Assembly (NCBI RefSeq): GCF_002245895.1
Contig: NZ_NPJZ01000002.1
Location: 558,001-622,000, forward strand
Direction: 5' to 3'
Origin: Rhodococcus sp. OK302
GTDB taxonomy: Bacteria; Actinomycetota; Actinomycetes; Mycobacteriales; Mycobacteriaceae
DNA: 64,000 bases
In this document: piece by piece, positions 1-7,288 of the stretch
How the letters are laid out: each line of letters begins with the position of its first letter
Numbering within the stretch: position 1 is the stretch's first letter
Program-made: the position numbers and the translations under genes
The notes under the pieces: generated by a model
What the model was told of the DNA's origin: nothing
Seen by the model: only the letters and a program-made list of their open reading frames with translations
Database searches by the model: none

Positions 1-779
1 ATGAAGAGGTCACCGGATTCGGTGTTGAAAATTGTGCCCAGTGTGACGTACACGCGGTGGGCCTCGTTTCCTCCGGCCAGCCAGGCTACTGCCGGATGAT
101 CGATGTCGGCCCTCGCGGGTTCTGTCTCTGACCGAACCGATATCGCACCTGAGGACAATGGAAAGTTCGGGTGACGAAACGACGATGGACCAGGAGAAAT
201 TATGAGATCTCGGGTCAGTTGTACCAGGTTCGGATCACTGGGAAGTCCGTACATCTGCCGCAATTGTGCGAGGGGCCGGTGTACGTGTTCGATGCGGGTG
301 AGCGCCCCGGACGCGATGACGTTCACGACGATTCGAGGGATGCCCGCCTGTTCGGCGGCGATCATGGCGCCGAAATCCATGTCGTCGCACACGAGAAGGT
401 CGGGTTGCCACAGGTCGATGATCTCTCGAGCCCGTTCGGCGTGGCGGTGCGCGAGTGTGCCGGCGAAATAGTTTCCGATCACCTCGAATTCATGATCGAG
501 ATCAGAAGGCACCAAAGTTCCTGTCGTGCTGAGAGTTCGAGTAGATGACGATGAATTTTCGTAAGGGAAATAGGCCTCGAATGCTGGGCACCCGTCGATG
601 ACATCTCGTTGGCCGCCTATTGCTGCCGTCCACCCGGCAGTCTGTAGGGCTCGAACTATCGGGAGGCACGGGTTGAGATGACCAACTCCCCCCGCGAATG
701 AAAGCAGAACCTTCGTTGGATGCTCCGCTTCGTCGGTGTCGTGGTTTTGGGACATAGTCGAGTAGGTGTTTTGGGACAT
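1..779 (-). CDS. MGT-type glycosyltransferase, C-terminus cut by window edge
   Basis: About 259 residues are visible. The reading frame is open from ATG 779 to the window edge, so the donor-binding C-terminal half lies outside. After a short polar leader the protein reads KVLLSFAGGVGHLNPCLP, the usual N-terminus of GT1/UGT-type glycosyltransferases that act on macrolides, polyketides or lipids. The linker near residue 245 (VYVTLGTIFN) is the typical start of the C-terminal domain. Such enzymes move a sugar from an NDP-sugar to an acceptor in the cytoplasm; the acceptor cannot be predicted. AGGAGGT lies 12 nt before ATG 779. A second in-frame ATG at 755 exists because the start region is tandemly duplicated. 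Confidence 0.85.
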   Translation of the reverse strand, partial: MSQNTYSTMSQNHDTDEAEHPTKVLLSFAGGVGHLNPCLPIVRALQTAGWTAAIGGQRDVIDGCPAFEAYFPYENSSSSTRTLSTTGTLVPSDLDHEFEVIGNYFAGTLAHRHAERAREIIDLWQPDLLVCDDMDFGAMIAAEQAGIPRIVVNVIASGALTRIEHVHRPLAQLRQMYGLPSDPNLVQLTRDLIISPGPSSFRHPNFPLSSGAISVRSETEPARADIDHPAVAWLAGGNEAHRVYVTLGTIFNTESGDLF

Positions 780-791
780 AGTCGAGTAGGT
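744..791. repeat. Perfect 24-bp tandem duplication over a start codon
   Basis: The 24-bp unit beginning GTTTTGGGACATAGTCGAGT occurs twice without a mismatch (744-767 and 768-791). It spans the start of the glycosyltransferase gene and adds eight in-frame codons, giving the N-terminus MSQNTYSTMSQN with two possible ATG starts. Confidence 0.95.
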
Positions 792-1166
792 ACCTCCTGA
801 TTAACGCGGCTCTGCCGGTCAAGCTTTTCATTTCCATGCCTTGCCAATTGTGTGCGCGCATCCCACCCTCCTGAATTTTGCTGCAAGACATTCCTCGGCA
901 CGCGATCACAGTGCCCCAGATTCGTTCCGTTCTGAGGCACTGAATTGGTGAGACAGTCCCAATTCGTTCGTTGCCGAGAAACTCGAAGCTGAGACCAAGA
1001 CACCCGAAGCTGAGACACTGTGACTGGCTCGTCGGCAAGCCGGATAGCAAGAACATTCGTGAGTAGCGAAAACCGTCAAGTCCACAGCTACAGAACTTGA
1101 AGACTGGACGAGTGCGCGAACGAACCAACAGATTCCCTCTCCGACTCGGATTTTAGGAGGTCGATC
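792..1166. other. Intergenic region, promoters of divergent genes
   Basis: No convincing gene was seen between the divergent glycosyltransferase and oxidoreductase genes. Around 945-1020 there are short repeated words (GAAGCTGAGAC, TGAGACA). A similar word, AAAGCTGAGACACC, recurs near 2503-2515 on the other side of the oxidoreductase gene. These may be old insertion-element ends, but no clear inverted repeat could be drawn. Confidence 0.4.
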
Positions 1167-2288
1167 GTGAAAGTTGTCGTGGTTGGTGCCGGCTACGCGG
1201 GAACGATCGCGGCGAACCGGCTGGCAAAGAAGGTGAAGGACGCGGAGATCACGGTGGTCAACCCGCGACCGACCTTCGTCGAGCGAGTGCGGTTGCACGA
1301 GCAGATCTCCGGGACCGGTGAAGCGGCGACGCCCCTCGCGTCGATGCTCGCGAAGGGAATCACCGTACGGGTCGGGGACGTGGAGAAGATCGTTGACGGC
1401 AACGTCACGCTGGCGGGCGGCGGTGGCCTCGACTACGACTACCTGTTCTTGGCGGTCGGTAGCACCGGCACCCCGATCGACGGCTCCATCGCCGTCGGGA
1501 CGTGGGAGGGTGCGACCCAGTCCCGTGCTGCACTCGACGCGCTCCCCGCGGGCAGTACCGTCACCGTCATCGGCGGCGGTCTGACCGGCATCGAGACAGC
1601 GTCCGAGATAGCCGAATCGCACCCCGACCTGTGTGTACGTCTGGTCGCCGAAACAGTCGGTGCGAGCCTGTCCGCTGGCGCGCAGAAGCGGGTGCATGCC
1701 GCCCTGGATCGAATGAACGTCGAGATCACGCGCGACTCCGTCAGGGCAGTCGACGCCGGTCCGAACGGAGCCGTCCACTTCCGATCCGGTGCGGCTTTGG
1801 ATTCCGATCTCACGCTGTGGGCGGTGGTGGACAGTGTTCCCGACCTCGCGGCACGCAGTGGTTTGCAGGTGGACCCGCAAGGGCGGGCGGTGGTCGACGA
1901 GTTCCTCCGTAGCGTCAGCGATCTTCGGATCTTCGTCGTCGGCGATTGCGCCGCCGTCCCCGGTGCCCGGTTGGGCTGTGCCACTGCGTCGCCGCAAGGT
2001 GCGCACGCGGCCGACACGCTCGCGCGAATGATCAAGGGATGCAAGCCTAAACCGTATTCGATGGGCTACGTCGGGCAAGTGCTGAGCTTGGGGCGCAAGA
2101 ACGCGGTGGTGCAGGCGAGTCGCCGCGACGACAGGGTGCGGCGGTTGTATGTCACCGGCCGACTTGCTGCCATCACCAAGGAGTTGGTGTGCAGATACGC
2201 GAAGTACGGACCGCGGACGGCGATTTACGTATGGCTGCCCGGCGAACGGAATCCGTCATCGGCGGTGGAATCGCACACTTCTGTCTGA
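1167..2288 (+). CDS. FAD-dependent NAD(P)H oxidoreductase (Ndh-2/AIF-like)
   Basis: This 373-aa protein has the two-dinucleotide-domain layout of pyridine nucleotide-disulphide oxidoreductases. The FAD-binding GAGYAG motif is at residues 7-12, a second Rossmann motif (GGGLTG) is near residue 135, and the second FAD motif (VVGDCAAVPG) is near residue 255. Family knowledge points to a single-subunit NADH:quinone or related dehydrogenase at the inner face of the membrane. No CxxC redox pair was seen, which argues against a disulphide reductase. GTG 1167 is chosen because AGGAGG precedes it by 6 nt. It stands alone, divergent from the glycosyltransferase. Confidence 0.9.
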   Translation: MKVVVVGAGYAGTIAANRLAKKVKDAEITVVNPRPTFVERVRLHEQISGTGEAATPLASMLAKGITVRVGDVEKIVDGNVTLAGGGGLDYDYLFLAVGSTGTPIDGSIAVGTWEGATQSRAALDALPAGSTVTVIGGGLTGIETASEIAESHPDLCVRLVAETVGASLSAGAQKRVHAALDRMNVEITRDSVRAVDAGPNGAVHFRSGAALDSDLTLWAVVDSVPDLAARSGLQVDPQGRAVVDEFLRSVSDLRIFVVGDCAAVPGARLGCATASPQGAHAADTLARMIKGCKPKPYSMGYVGQVLSLGRKNAVVQASRRDDRVRRLYVTGRLAAITKELVCRYAKYGPRTAIYVWLPGERNPSSAVESHTSV

Positions 2289-2583
2289 TGAACGACAGCT
2301 ACCTGGTCAACACCAGGCCCGGTCGTCTCACTGCAGATCCGGAACGCCGCTTACGACTCGAATGCGCTTTCGGTGCCGTCCCGACAGTTCCGTCCTGTAA
2401 TAGATTCCGAATCGGGGCGACGAACGGGACCACGATTGATCTCCCTTGGATGGTTATGCACTAAATCGAGTGTCTCGCCTTCGTTCGATACTGAGGCATG
2501 GAAAGCTGAGACACCACCATGTGACCGGAGAAGGGCGCCTCTCTATATGTCAACCCCTTGGGGAAACGAGGAGTTTCCGGAGG
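2289..2583. other. Intergenic region before the IS110 gene
   Basis: No gene was seen. Near 2550-2580 are two short palindromes, CCCCTTGGGG and GGAAACGAGGAGTTTCC. They lie just beyond the transposase stop and may belong to the end of the IS110 element, whose family has no long terminal inverted repeats. Confidence 0.35.
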
Positions 2584-3645
2584 TCAGGCGGCCATTGTGA
2601 CGGGCGACGTGCGGTGGGTGTGCTGGCGCTGTCCGTCGGCGATCATGATGCGCCACAGGTGATTCGACAAATGACGTTTGAGGCAGCGCATAGCGGATTT
2701 CGGCGCCATCCCTGCAGCTCTTTTCTTGTCGTAGTAGGCGCGTCCGGCACTATCCGGCATCCGTATCTGGACCATCGCAACGGTATGGATCGCGGAGTTG
2801 AGTTGACGATCACCATAGCGAGATAGCCGGTGACGATTGCTCTGAGCGCTGGCAATTTGGACGGGCGCCGTTCCGTTGTAGGTTGCGAATGCGGCTGTGG
2901 TGGGGAATCGGTGAGCGATACCGGTTCGTCCGATCAGCCGGCCGGCCAGGATTGTCCCGACTCCGGGTACGTCTCGGAGCGACGTGCCGAGTTGGTCGAG
3001 CAATGATGCGAGCTCGCGGTGGTTGTCGGCGAGTTGGGTGTCGTAGCGTTTGAGGTCGGCGATCAGGTCGCGGCACAACCGCATTCGCATGCTATCGATC
3101 GTTGTTCGTGGCTTCATCCGGCGGATTGCGGTTGCAGCTCGGCTCGCGGTGAGCTGGGTGGGAACGCCGCCCGCGAAGAGTTGCCGCAGCAGGGCATGAA
3201 GTTGATTCGCCGTCCGTGTCCGGGCAGCGGTCAGGTTGTTTCGACGTTCGTCCAGCAGGGCGAGCATGTCGGTAATCGATTCAGGGTGCACCGCCCGGGC
3301 ATCGCCTTGCATGGCCGCGACGGATGCCGCTGCGGCTGCGTCGATGCGGTCGTTCTTGCGTCGGGAACCTTTCGAGAGTTGCCGGACGCGGGCTGTTGCG
3401 GTGGTGGGAATGTCGAGGACCGATTCCCCCGCCGCCAGAAGCCATTGCGCGAGATGGTGGCCGAGACCTTCTGCGTTTTCGATCGCCCAGGTCCGCTGCG
3501 GCCAGGTTTTCGACCATGTCAGCAGGCGTGTGTACTCCGCGAGTGTCGCTTCGATGCGTAGTGATCCGAGGTCGGTGTTGGTGGCGGGTTCGAGGGAGGT
3601 TGCCGTGTGGGTGGACTTGTGTGGGTCGATGCCGATGATGATCAC
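2584..3645 (-). CDS. IS110-family transposase (DEDD recombinase)
   Basis: About 353 residues. The N-terminus IIIGIDPHKSTHTATS carries the first acidic residue of the DEDD (RuvC-like) domain of IS110 transposases. The C-terminal half contains the Transposase_20 signature (LRDVPGVGTILAGRLIG, then the conserved serine region ending YGDRQLNSAIH). The GTG at 3645 fits best because GGAAGGG lies about 8 nt upstream and the catalytic domain starts there. An upstream start at 3732 is open but would add a non-homologous leader. IS110 elements are cut and inserted with the help of an element-encoded bridge RNA, usually beside the transposase gene. Confidence 0.93.
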   Translation of the reverse strand: MIIIGIDPHKSTHTATSLEPATNTDLGSLRIEATLAEYTRLLTWSKTWPQRTWAIENAEGLGHHLAQWLLAAGESVLDIPTTATARVRQLSKGSRRKNDRIDAAAAASVAAMQGDARAVHPESITDMLALLDERRNNLTAARTRTANQLHALLRQLFAGGVPTQLTASRAATAIRRMKPRTTIDSMRMRLCRDLIADLKRYDTQLADNHRELASLLDQLGTSLRDVPGVGTILAGRLIGRTGIAHRFPTTAAFATYNGTAPVQIASAQSNRHRLSRYGDRQLNSAIHTVAMVQIRMPDSAGRAYYDKKRAAGMAPKSAMRCLKRHLSNHLWRIMIADGQRQHTHRTSPVTMAA

Positions 3646-4016
3646 TGAACGGGTCCCTTCCGATCGACGAGATGTGGGGATCCGCGGCGGACACTCCGAC
3701 TTCCAGTACCGCACAAGATGATCGGGGTTCATGCCTCTCTTCAGTCACGCCGCGAACGCAGACCGCACGGGTAACACGCCCAATCTGAGTCAACCTCGTT
3801 GCCGGGGCGACAAGAATCTCAGGAGTCAGTCCATGCGACCTGCTACGGAACGTTACGGGTAGCGAACCCGAACAGACGTACCGCTGACGATCATTGAAGT
3901 CGGAATCTCAATAGGTTTTGTCAAGCACGGCCGCAGGCCGTTCCCCTCAGGGCGGAGCCGAAGGCTACGCAGGTCCGAGGGTCGAGCCGGGCAGATTAGA
4001 GCTAAGCTGCGTGGCC
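3646..4016. other. Non-coding flank of the IS110 gene; candidate bridge-RNA region
   Basis: This stretch lies 5' of the IS110 transposase and carries no supported gene. In the IS110 group the guide (bridge) RNA is encoded in this position, so 3650-3900 on the minus strand is the place to look. The part from about 3925 to 3990 is GC-rich (GGCCGCAGGCCG) and probably belongs to the HIT gene upstream region. Confidence 0.4.
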
Positions 4017-4469
4017 ATGAGCGATCAGTGTGTGTTCTGCGGCATCGTGGCCGGCACAGTCCCGAGCGTGAAAGTAGCCGAGGACGATACGACGTACGCC
4101 TTCATGGACGTCAATCCGGGATCGGACGGTCACATACTGGTCATTCCCAAGCGGCACAGTAAAGATCTGTTCGAGATCCCGGCCGATGACCTGACCGATG
4201 TCACTCTGGCAGCGCAGCGGATCGCCAAGGCAGCGGTCGCGGAGTTCGGCGCGGACGGGGTGAACCTGCTCAACTGCTGTGGCTCCGACGCCTGGCAGAC
4301 AGTGTTCCACTTCCATCTGCACGTGATTCCGCGATGCGTCGACAAGACCAGGGACCGATTGGTGCTGCCCTGGCAACCGGGAACCCCAGGCGACATGGAG
4401 GCGATCGCCACTTTGGGCAGTCGGCTCTTCACCGCCCGGGACGGGCAACTTTCCACCGCCCTGGATTGA
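4017..4469 (+). CDS. HIT family hydrolase
   Basis: A 150-aa histidine-triad protein. The motif HFHLHVIPR (about residues 99-107) is the H-x-H-x-H catalytic core of HIT nucleotide phosphoramidase/hydrolases. The N-terminal CVFCGI pair and the DVNPGSDGHILVIPKRH segment are also typical. The usual substrates are AMP-linked nucleotides; its physiological role here is unknown. ATG 4017 is chosen because family homology begins at MSDQCVFC; the frame is open further upstream to 3918 but without homology. The ribosome site is weak. Confidence 0.9.
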   Translation: MSDQCVFCGIVAGTVPSVKVAEDDTTYAFMDVNPGSDGHILVIPKRHSKDLFEIPADDLTDVTLAAQRIAKAAVAEFGADGVNLLNCCGSDAWQTVFHFHLHVIPRCVDKTRDRLVLPWQPGTPGDMEAIATLGSRLFTARDGQLSTALD

Positions 4470-4543
4470 CTTGCGCTTCACCCTCGTTTCATGGATCGGG
4501 CTTTCACCTGGGTGGACGACCTCTCTGTCGTCAGAAAATCAGG

Positions 4544-5164
4544 TCACCACTCGTGCTGCGCAGTGATCAGGGCGGGCAACACGGTGGAGACGATCGAGGC
4601 AGCGAAATCAGCCATCGGTTCCTGGAAGTGTTCGGGACCATAGAATTGCTCGAGGAAGGCCCGTAGGTAGCATGCGCCGGCGATGGACGATGCGGCCCCG
4701 TTGATCGGGGCACCGGCAACGATGGTGCCGTTGCGCTGCTCGTTCTGAAGGAATCGGGCTACTGCGGCCGGGAGAAGCGCCGGGCCCGCACCTTGTGCCA
4801 TGACGGCGTCTCGGTGCCGTGCGAGAAGTTCGGCGTCGGAGAACAGTGATGCCCCGATCGCGAACGTCTGCCGGTAGAACACCGTGATCTGCTCGATCGT
4901 CGCTACCAACCTGCTCTCGAGGTTGGCGTCGCCGGGGGCGTGATCGGTGCGGGTGAGGATGTCGACAGTGGGAACTCGTTCACGCAGGACGCTGAGAAAC
5001 AGGTCGACTTTGTCGTCGAAGAGCTTGTAGATCATCGCCTCCGAGTAGCCGGCGACCGCCGCGATCTCCTTCGTTGTGGCGCGGGCAAGCCCTCGATCCC
5101 TCATTGTGCTGGCCGCTGCGTCCAGTATTCGGTCACGTGCAGAGGGGGCAGCAATGTCGGGCAT
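4544..5164 (-). CDS. TetR-family regulator
   Basis: A 206-aa protein with the TetR helix-turn-helix at residues about 10-57 (RDRILDAAASTMRDRG, then TTKEIAAVAGYSEAMIYKLF). The divergent C-terminal half is the ligand-binding and dimerisation part. ATG 5164 gives the normal TetR length. The open frame extends upstream to 5332, but through the operator and the neighbouring peptide gene. A 22-bp palindrome lies 25 nt upstream, between it and the divergent mini-membrane-protein gene, so it probably represses both. Confidence 0.9.
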   Translation of the reverse strand: MPDIAAPSARDRILDAAASTMRDRGLARATTKEIAAVAGYSEAMIYKLFDDKVDLFLSVLRERVPTVDILTRTDHAPGDANLESRLVATIEQITVFYRQTFAIGASLFSDAELLARHRDAVMAQGAGPALLPAAVARFLQNEQRNGTIVAGAPINGAASSIAGACYLRAFLEQFYGPEHFQEPMADFAASIVSTVLPALITAQHEW

Positions 5165-5188
5165 GGTCCGACGGTAGCTTACGATCGT

Positions 5189-5210
5189 GGTTAGTGAGTA
5201 CACACTAACC
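5189..5210. promoter_or_regulatory. Probable TetR operator
   Basis: GGTTAGTG at 5189-5196 is mirrored by CACTAACC at 5203-5210, with 6 nt between the arms. The palindrome sits between the TetR gene and the divergent 32-aa peptide gene and overlaps the likely promoters of both. Confidence 0.75.
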
Positions 5211-5221
5211 AAGGAGTTTGC

Positions 5222-5320
5222 ATGCTGGTGATCGCGATCGACGTCCTGCTTGTTCTCTGTCTCCTGCTCACCACATGGTTCGTCGGATACGTGGTCTATC
5301 GCCTGGTGACGGACGGGTAG
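5222..5320 (+). CDS. 32-aa single-pass membrane peptide next to TetR
   Basis: ATG 5222 follows AAGGAG at 5212-5217. The peptide has one hydrophobic segment of about 20 residues and ends YVVYRLVTDG. The same ending (YVVYRLVTDERR) occurs in another tiny peptide at 16416-16517, which is also divergent from a TetR gene and its palindrome. The shared ending, shared length and shared context argue that this is a real gene. It may be the target of the TetR repressor. Function unknown. Confidence 0.6.
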   Translation: MLVIAIDVLLVLCLLLTTWFVGYVVYRLVTDG

Positions 5321-5449
5321 GGCTGGGTTCACCAGGTTCCTGCTCGATTGTCATAGCGAGCGGAGATGCGTCGCTGAACGCGGCCGCGATGCGGTGTGAC
5401 TCTCGGAATTATTTGGCAGGGTTTCCACGGAATTATTGGCTACGGAACG
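5321..5449. other. Relic flank with repeat GGAATTATTTGGCA
   Basis: The segment near 5397-5440 (GTGACTCTCGGAATTATTTG) recurs at 5793-5840 on the other side of the resolvase relic, as direct repeats of about 25-30 bp with small changes. They may be old recombination sites or element ends. Confidence 0.4.
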
Positions 5450-5790
5450 CTCGACAGCTCAGATTTCGTTCGAATTCGGCGAGAGCACCAAAGATGGAAA
5501 AGATCAGTTTGCCACCCGAGGTGGTGGTATCGATAGCTTCGGTCAACGACTTGAAGCCGACACCGCAGGCCGCGAGATCCTCCACCGTCTGCAGTAGATG
5601 GGGGAGTGAGCGGCCCAGTCAGTCGAGGCGCCACATCACCAACATGTCTCCGTCGCGAAGATGGGAGAGAAGGTCGCTCAGTTGCGGGCGGGTGGTGGTT
5701 GCACCGGACGCGGTTTCGGTCCAAACTTTGAGACAGCCGGCAGCACTGAGAGTGTCGAGTCTGATCGGTAGTCGATACCCTCGCGTAGCC
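5450..5790 (-). pseudogene. Resolvase relic 1 (serine recombinase, nonsense mutation)
   Basis: The minus strand reads like the resolvase at 12970-13500: TLSAAGCLKVWTETASGATT, LSHLRDGDMLVMWRLD, then stop, then LGRSLPHLLQTVEDLA and GKLIFSIFGALAEFERNL. A CGA-to-TGA change at about 5616-5618 stops the frame inside the RLDRLGRS motif. The N-terminal part with the catalytic serine is missing, and homology ends near 5450. It is clearly a decayed Tn3-type resolvase. Confidence 0.85.
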
Positions 5791-5824
5791 CTGTGACCCT
5801 CGGAATTATTTGGCACGTTTTTCA

Positions 5825-5895
5825 CAGAAATATTTGGCACCGTGAGGGCTGTCCGGCGAGGTGCCGGTAGATCGTCGATCGGGCGTGCGAGTCAT
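5825..5895 (-). pseudogene. Resolvase relic: C-terminal HTH fragment
   Basis: The minus strand encodes ARSTIYRHLAGQPS, which matches the last helix of the resolvase helix-turn-helix domain (compare GRTTLYRHLK at 12970). Nothing else of that gene is left. Confidence 0.6.
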
Positions 5896-5974
5896 GGCAA
5901 TTGCGCAGTCACGTCTTGTGGAGCGCTCGTGTCGAAAATCTAGGGCAATTTGTTACAGGTCGTGACTGGCGAAT

Positions 5975-6394
5975 CTATGCGTTCCATTCGGTGATGGTGG
6001 CGTTCTCGATGCCACCACCGAAAGTGTGGAGCACCAGGAGCGCTTGCCCTGAGGCGACGAGTCGGCCGTCGTCGGTGAGGCCGATGTCGAGCATTCCGGC
6101 CTCACCGTGCACCTGACACCACACGTAGTCCGGAACGTGCACCAGTCCGGACGCCGGGTCGGTGTCGAGGTCTGCCGAATGTAGGGATACTTCACCGAAT
6201 ACGTTGTCTTCGAGAGCTTCTGCGGCTTCGCGGTCCACCAGTAGTAGCGGGCCGGCACCGATCAATCCGTCGACGGGAGGCCGGGTGAACACGAAGTGCG
6301 CACGGTCGACGGTCGGAGGGTGCGTCGATGTGTCGACGACGGTACGTTCGCCGACGATGCCTGGCTGTTCAGGGATGACGATCCAGTGGTCCAT
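5975..6394 (-). CDS. Hypothetical protein, possible immunity protein
   Basis: A 139-aa soluble acidic protein beginning MDHWIVIPEQPGIVGERT. No family was recognised. ATG 6394 has AAGGAA 5 nt upstream, which makes it a better start than the longer open frame to 6574. It is the last gene of the minus-strand run that begins with the porin, lying 95 nt after the 262-aa hypothetical that follows the secreted toxin-like gene. Small soluble genes in this position are often immunity genes. That is inference only. Confidence 0.6.
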   Translation of the reverse strand: MDHWIVIPEQPGIVGERTVVDTSTHPPTVDRAHFVFTRPPVDGLIGAGPLLLVDREAAEALEDNVFGEVSLHSADLDTDPASGLVHVPDYVWCQVHGEAGMLDIGLTDDGRLVASGQALLVLHTFGGGIENATITEWNA

Positions 6395-6489
6395 TGAATT
6401 CCTTTTCTGCCTGACATGTCGTTGATGAACGAAAATTCGCGGGCGGCGTAAGGCCGTCAGCACCTCGCGCGAGGTATCGAGTGGTGCCG

Positions 6490-7278
6490 CTACTGGTCGT
6501 CGAGTCCGGCGAATGCGGAATCGGGCAACGGGAAGTGCTCTCGCACCGTTGCTCGCCGGTGGTGATCGAGCCACCGCAGGGTCTTCGCCCGGTCGCCGGA
6601 TTCGGCGACCGATCGGAATTCGTGCCAGAACGGAATCAGTCGATCGTCACTGAGACGCCGCCCGTCCAGGGAATCCAACGCGCTGTCGATAACGTCGAGT
6701 GGAGACCCGGTATCGGTGATGACACGTAATCCTGCCAGGACCGTCCAATCGGAGTGCGGCCGTTCCTGCCGTGCCGCGTAGACGCGTTCTTTGCCGGCAG
6801 AGACTTGCTCGATCGAGCGATCCGTGAAGGCCGTCAAGGATGGTCCCAAGGCCCACCAGGACACTAATTCCACCGCGGAATCGGTGTCGAAGATGTCGAG
6901 TTGCTGGTCGGCGTGAGATGTATCGCGGTGAAGGCGCTCGTACAGGTCTCGGTGCATCGTGATCACTTCAGGCGAGAGGGGCTTTATCAGGGGTTGGTGG
7001 CTGTAGTACAACTTTTCGCGATTGGGAATCGGGTCGATAGCGACGGTGTCGAACCACCATCCGATCGGGACGTGAAGGAGCTGTGCGTGCAGGCCTTGTC
7101 CGATCACGGTCCATTCGGATCCGAGCCGTGCCACGACGGACTCGAGGACTCGTTCCCATGCCGCGCCGCGTCCCCGGCGTGGTGTTGCGGCTTTCATGAT
7201 CGAATCCGCATCGAACTGTGCACGCATCTCGTCGATTGTCGGTATCCGGGGTTTCTTGTCGATCACCAGAATCTCCAT
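6490..7278 (-). CDS. Hypothetical protein downstream of toxin-like gene
   Basis: A 262-aa soluble protein without signal peptide or membrane segment. It has a basic N-terminal stretch (ATPRRGRGAAW) and a tryptophan-rich centre (VPIGWWFDTVAID, VELVSWWALGPS). No family was recognised. Its start lies 10 nt after the stop of the secreted nuclease-tailed protein, so the two are co-transcribed. The position fits an immunity or accessory protein for that toxin-like protein, but the size is large for immunity and nothing in the sequence proves it. Confidence 0.65.
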   Translation of the reverse strand: MEILVIDKKPRIPTIDEMRAQFDADSIMKAATPRRGRGAAWERVLESVVARLGSEWTVIGQGLHAQLLHVPIGWWFDTVAIDPIPNREKLYYSHQPLIKPLSPEVITMHRDLYERLHRDTSHADQQLDIFDTDSAVELVSWWALGPSLTAFTDRSIEQVSAGKERVYAARQERPHSDWTVLAGLRVITDTGSPLDVIDSALDSLDGRRLSDDRLIPFWHEFRSVAESGDRAKTLRWLDHHRRATVREHFPLPDSAFAGLDDQ

Positions 7279-7288
7279 TTCGAGGTCG

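Noticed and set aside
906..2078. Long minus-strand frame opposite the oxidoreductase
   Set aside because: It is the mirror of a high-GC coding gene with clear FAD motifs; it has no homology and no ribosome site.
5218..5796. 192-aa plus-strand frame over the resolvase relic
   Set aside because: The minus strand is clearly homologous to resolvase; this frame is its shadow.
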